From Acidobacteriota bacterium (GTDB lineage Bacteria > Acidobacteriota > Thermoanaerobaculia > Thermoanaerobaculales > Sulfomarinibacteraceae): 33,257 nucleotides of DNA. The DNA lies in the NCBI GenBank assembly GCA_015493585.1, contig WGCW01000096.1, positions 1-33,257 of the forward strand, read 5' to 3'. The position numbers were made by a program, and so were the translations under genes. Of this stretch, positions 32,041 through 33,257 are shown piece after piece. Under the pieces are notes generated by a model that worked only from the letters and a program-made list of their open reading frames with translations, was not told the DNA's origin and searched no databases. Every line of letters begins with the position of its first letter. Positions within the stretch are counted from its first letter, which is position 1.

Positions 32041-32077
32041 CGAAAACATTATGCCCATAATGCGCGAAATCCGTCAA
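32041..32077 (-). promoter_or_regulatory. Promoter with palindromic -10 for the NusG paralogue, leaderless
   Basis: On the minus strand TTGACG (32077-32072), 18 bases, then CATAAT (32053-32048). Seven bases after the last T is the G of GTG 32041, followed directly by ATG 32038. No ribosome binding site is present. CATTATG-CC-CATAATG (32047-32062) is a perfect inverted repeat that includes the -10 and may be an operator. Confidence 0.6.
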
Positions 32078-32116
32078 GAGGAAATGACGGGTTGAGCGAG
32101 AGCGAAAGCAAGGCAA

Positions 32117-32267
32117 CGGACGGGAAGATCCCTCCCAGCCAAGGGTTGATCCCCGAAGAAAAGAAACCCTTTCTCAGGTCCGGTCCCTGCAAGGGTCTGG
32201 ACCCAGTCCATGGGCCTCTTCTCGGACGACGATACAAAATGAAGTGAGCACCACGCCGCAGCGCACG
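32117..32267 (-). other. Upstream region of the NusG paralogue with a long hairpin
   Basis: GGTCCGGTCCCT / AGGGTCTGGACC (32177-32203) pairs at ten of twelve positions around a three-base loop. In the minus direction it is followed after a few bases by GGGTTTCTTTTC. It could terminate transcription from upstream or be a structured leader. No gene is seen. Confidence 0.4.
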
Positions 32268-32644
32268 TGCCCCCCGCCCAGATTCTTCGTCGGCTGCGCC
32301 TCCTCAGAATGACGTCTCCCCCTGTCGTCCTGAGCCGAAGGCGAAGGACCTCGCCTCCTCCAAACGGCCATCTCCCTGTCATCCTGAGTGGTGCGCCAAA
32401 GGCGCGCCACCCCACCCAGATCCTGAGTGGGGGGACTCGGATGCACCGGCCAAGCCTTGTCGCCCTCTGTGGCCAAGACGCGCTGACGGACCTCGCCAAA
32501 ACCTCAGAGTTGGGGACGGTGCTGAAACCATCTAGGCCTTCCTCTGCGACCTCCGCGGTTGCCTTTTCCTCGCGGTCGTTCCCCCGCCCAGATTCTTCGT
32601 CGGCTGCGCCTCCTCAGAATGACGTCTTCTCTTGTCATCCTGAG
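32268..32644. repeat. Family A copies near the right edge
   Basis: A left end (CCCCCCGCCCAGATTCTTCG, about 32271) with CAGAATGAC, CGTCCTGAG and one GGTGCGCCAAAGGCGCGCC hairpin unit ends in a worn right end near 32445. A bit of family B (32540-32575) precedes another left end (CCCAGATTCTTCGTCGG near 32585), which runs directly into the 307-base tandem repeat. The stretch 32450-32540 has nothing recognisable. Confidence 0.65.
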
Positions 32645-33257
32645 CCGCCACCCCTCCTGTGAAGATGCCGGAGCTCGAAGATCTGCACGAATGCCGGAAA
32701 AGGTGTCACCGCTGGCGGCGAAGCCGCGGTGGATGTTGGGTGAGGCACGTGAACGGCTCCCGTTCACGGGACACATCCTCACAGCCACCGGAGCGCGCGA
32801 AGCACGACCCATTCGAACGGACCCCCTGCACGTGGCGAGCGGCTGCGGGGATTGCCGCGACGGCGTCCCCTCCAGCACGACTCCACCGCAACCTCCACCG
32901 CGCACACCCACCCGCTGACGCCGCCACGTCGCGGTCATCCCGAAGGGATGGCCGCCACCCCTCCTGTGAAGATGCCGGAGCTCGAAGATCTGCACGAATG
33001 CCGGGAGAGGTGTCACCGCTGGCGGCGAAGCCGCGGTGGATGTTGGATGAGGCACGTGAACGGCTCCCGTTCACGGGACACATCCTCACAGCCACCAGAG
33101 CGCGCGAAGCACGACCCATTCGAACGGCCCCCCTGCACGTGGCGAGCGGCTGCGGGGATTGCCGCGACGGCGTCCCCTCCAGCACGACTCCACCGCAACC
33201 TCCACCGCGCACACCCACCCGCTGACGCCGCCACGTCGCGGTCATCCCGAAGGGATG
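32645..33257. repeat. Tandem repeat, 307-base unit, running off the window
   Basis: Copy 1 is 32645-32951 and copy 2 is 32952-33257, cut by the window edge. Over 306 bases I count five mismatches. Each unit has CGTGAACG-gctcc-CGTTCACG (32748-32768 in copy 1), CACCGC...GCGGTG around GGC/GCC, and GGTCATCCC-GAA-GGGATGGCC at the junction (32933-32953). The unit length is not a multiple of three and the frames look non-coding. The joint text GTCATCC resembles the edge of family A. Confidence 0.9.

Noticed and set aside
32504-33245. Long minus- and plus-strand open frames through the 307-base tandem repeat.
   Set aside because: Unit length is not divisible by three, so the frame changes between copies; products are Arg/Pro/Ser-rich and unlike any family.

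Overview
This window is bacterial, GC-rich chromosomal DNA. It holds a large surface-polysaccharide locus (about 0.3-22.4 kb) next to an accessory region (about 22.6-33.3 kb) of toxin-antitoxin (TA) modules, one AAA+ ATPase, one NusG/RfaH-type regulator and dense non-coding repeats. I see no rRNA, tRNA, transposase, integrase or CRISPR array. Nearly every gene is on the minus strand. The phylum cannot be fixed from sequence alone. The dispersed 'CCTCAGAATGAC / GTCATCCTGAG' repeats and the gene style recall high-GC environmental phyla such as Gemmatimonadota or Acidobacteriota, but this is a guess.

Polysaccharide locus. Reading along the minus strand (right to left): a Wzx flippase (20900-22438), a sulfotransferase-like protein, a GT4 and a GT2 glycosyltransferase, another GT4, a WcaF-like acyltransferase, a FemAB/GNAT protein, a Wzy/O-antigen-ligase-like membrane protein, a WaaE-like GT2, two GT4s, a DegT aminotransferase, an ExoA-like GT2, a second DegT aminotransferase and a PglC/WcaJ-type initiating sugar transferase (5540-6214). 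From 14387 down to 5540 the genes overlap by 4 or 11 bases or are 1-6 bases apart, so they are translationally coupled. Beyond the initiating transferase lies only the C-terminal third of a third, PglE-like aminotransferase (5175-5500). A PglF/WbpM-type 4,6-dehydratase (1728-3644) ends at an intrinsic terminator near 1545-1577. Two NTP_transf_5 nucleotidyltransferases (274-1482 minus; 3860-4984 plus) flank it. Together these suggest a Wzx/Wzy-dependent polysaccharide starting on an amino- or N-acetyl-sugar phosphate. No Wza, Wzb or Wzc is in view.

TA island. From 22.6 to 28.0 kb there are six two-gene modules, all on the minus strand: CopG/RHH-ParE, DUF6922-like-AbiEii nucleotidyltransferase, YefM-YoeB, HicB-HicA, a RelB-like antitoxin with a RelE toxin broken by one TGA at codon 7, and FitA-like-VapC. 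Several have readable promoters and operators. Most are separated by repeats. They are followed by an AAA+/DUF234 ATPase (29187-30566) bracketed by direct copies of a composite repeat.

Regulator and repeats. A specialised NusG paralogue (31487-32038) is read toward the polysaccharide locus. Such paralogues usually antiterminate long polysaccharide operons, so it may be the locus regulator, now separated from it by the roughly 9-kb island. The repeats fall into a MITE-like family (A) with inverted ends, a 'CTCTGCG' family (B), one inverted pair of a third type (C), a 41-bp tandem unit, and a 307-bp tandem repeat running off the right edge. None occurs inside the polysaccharide genes.
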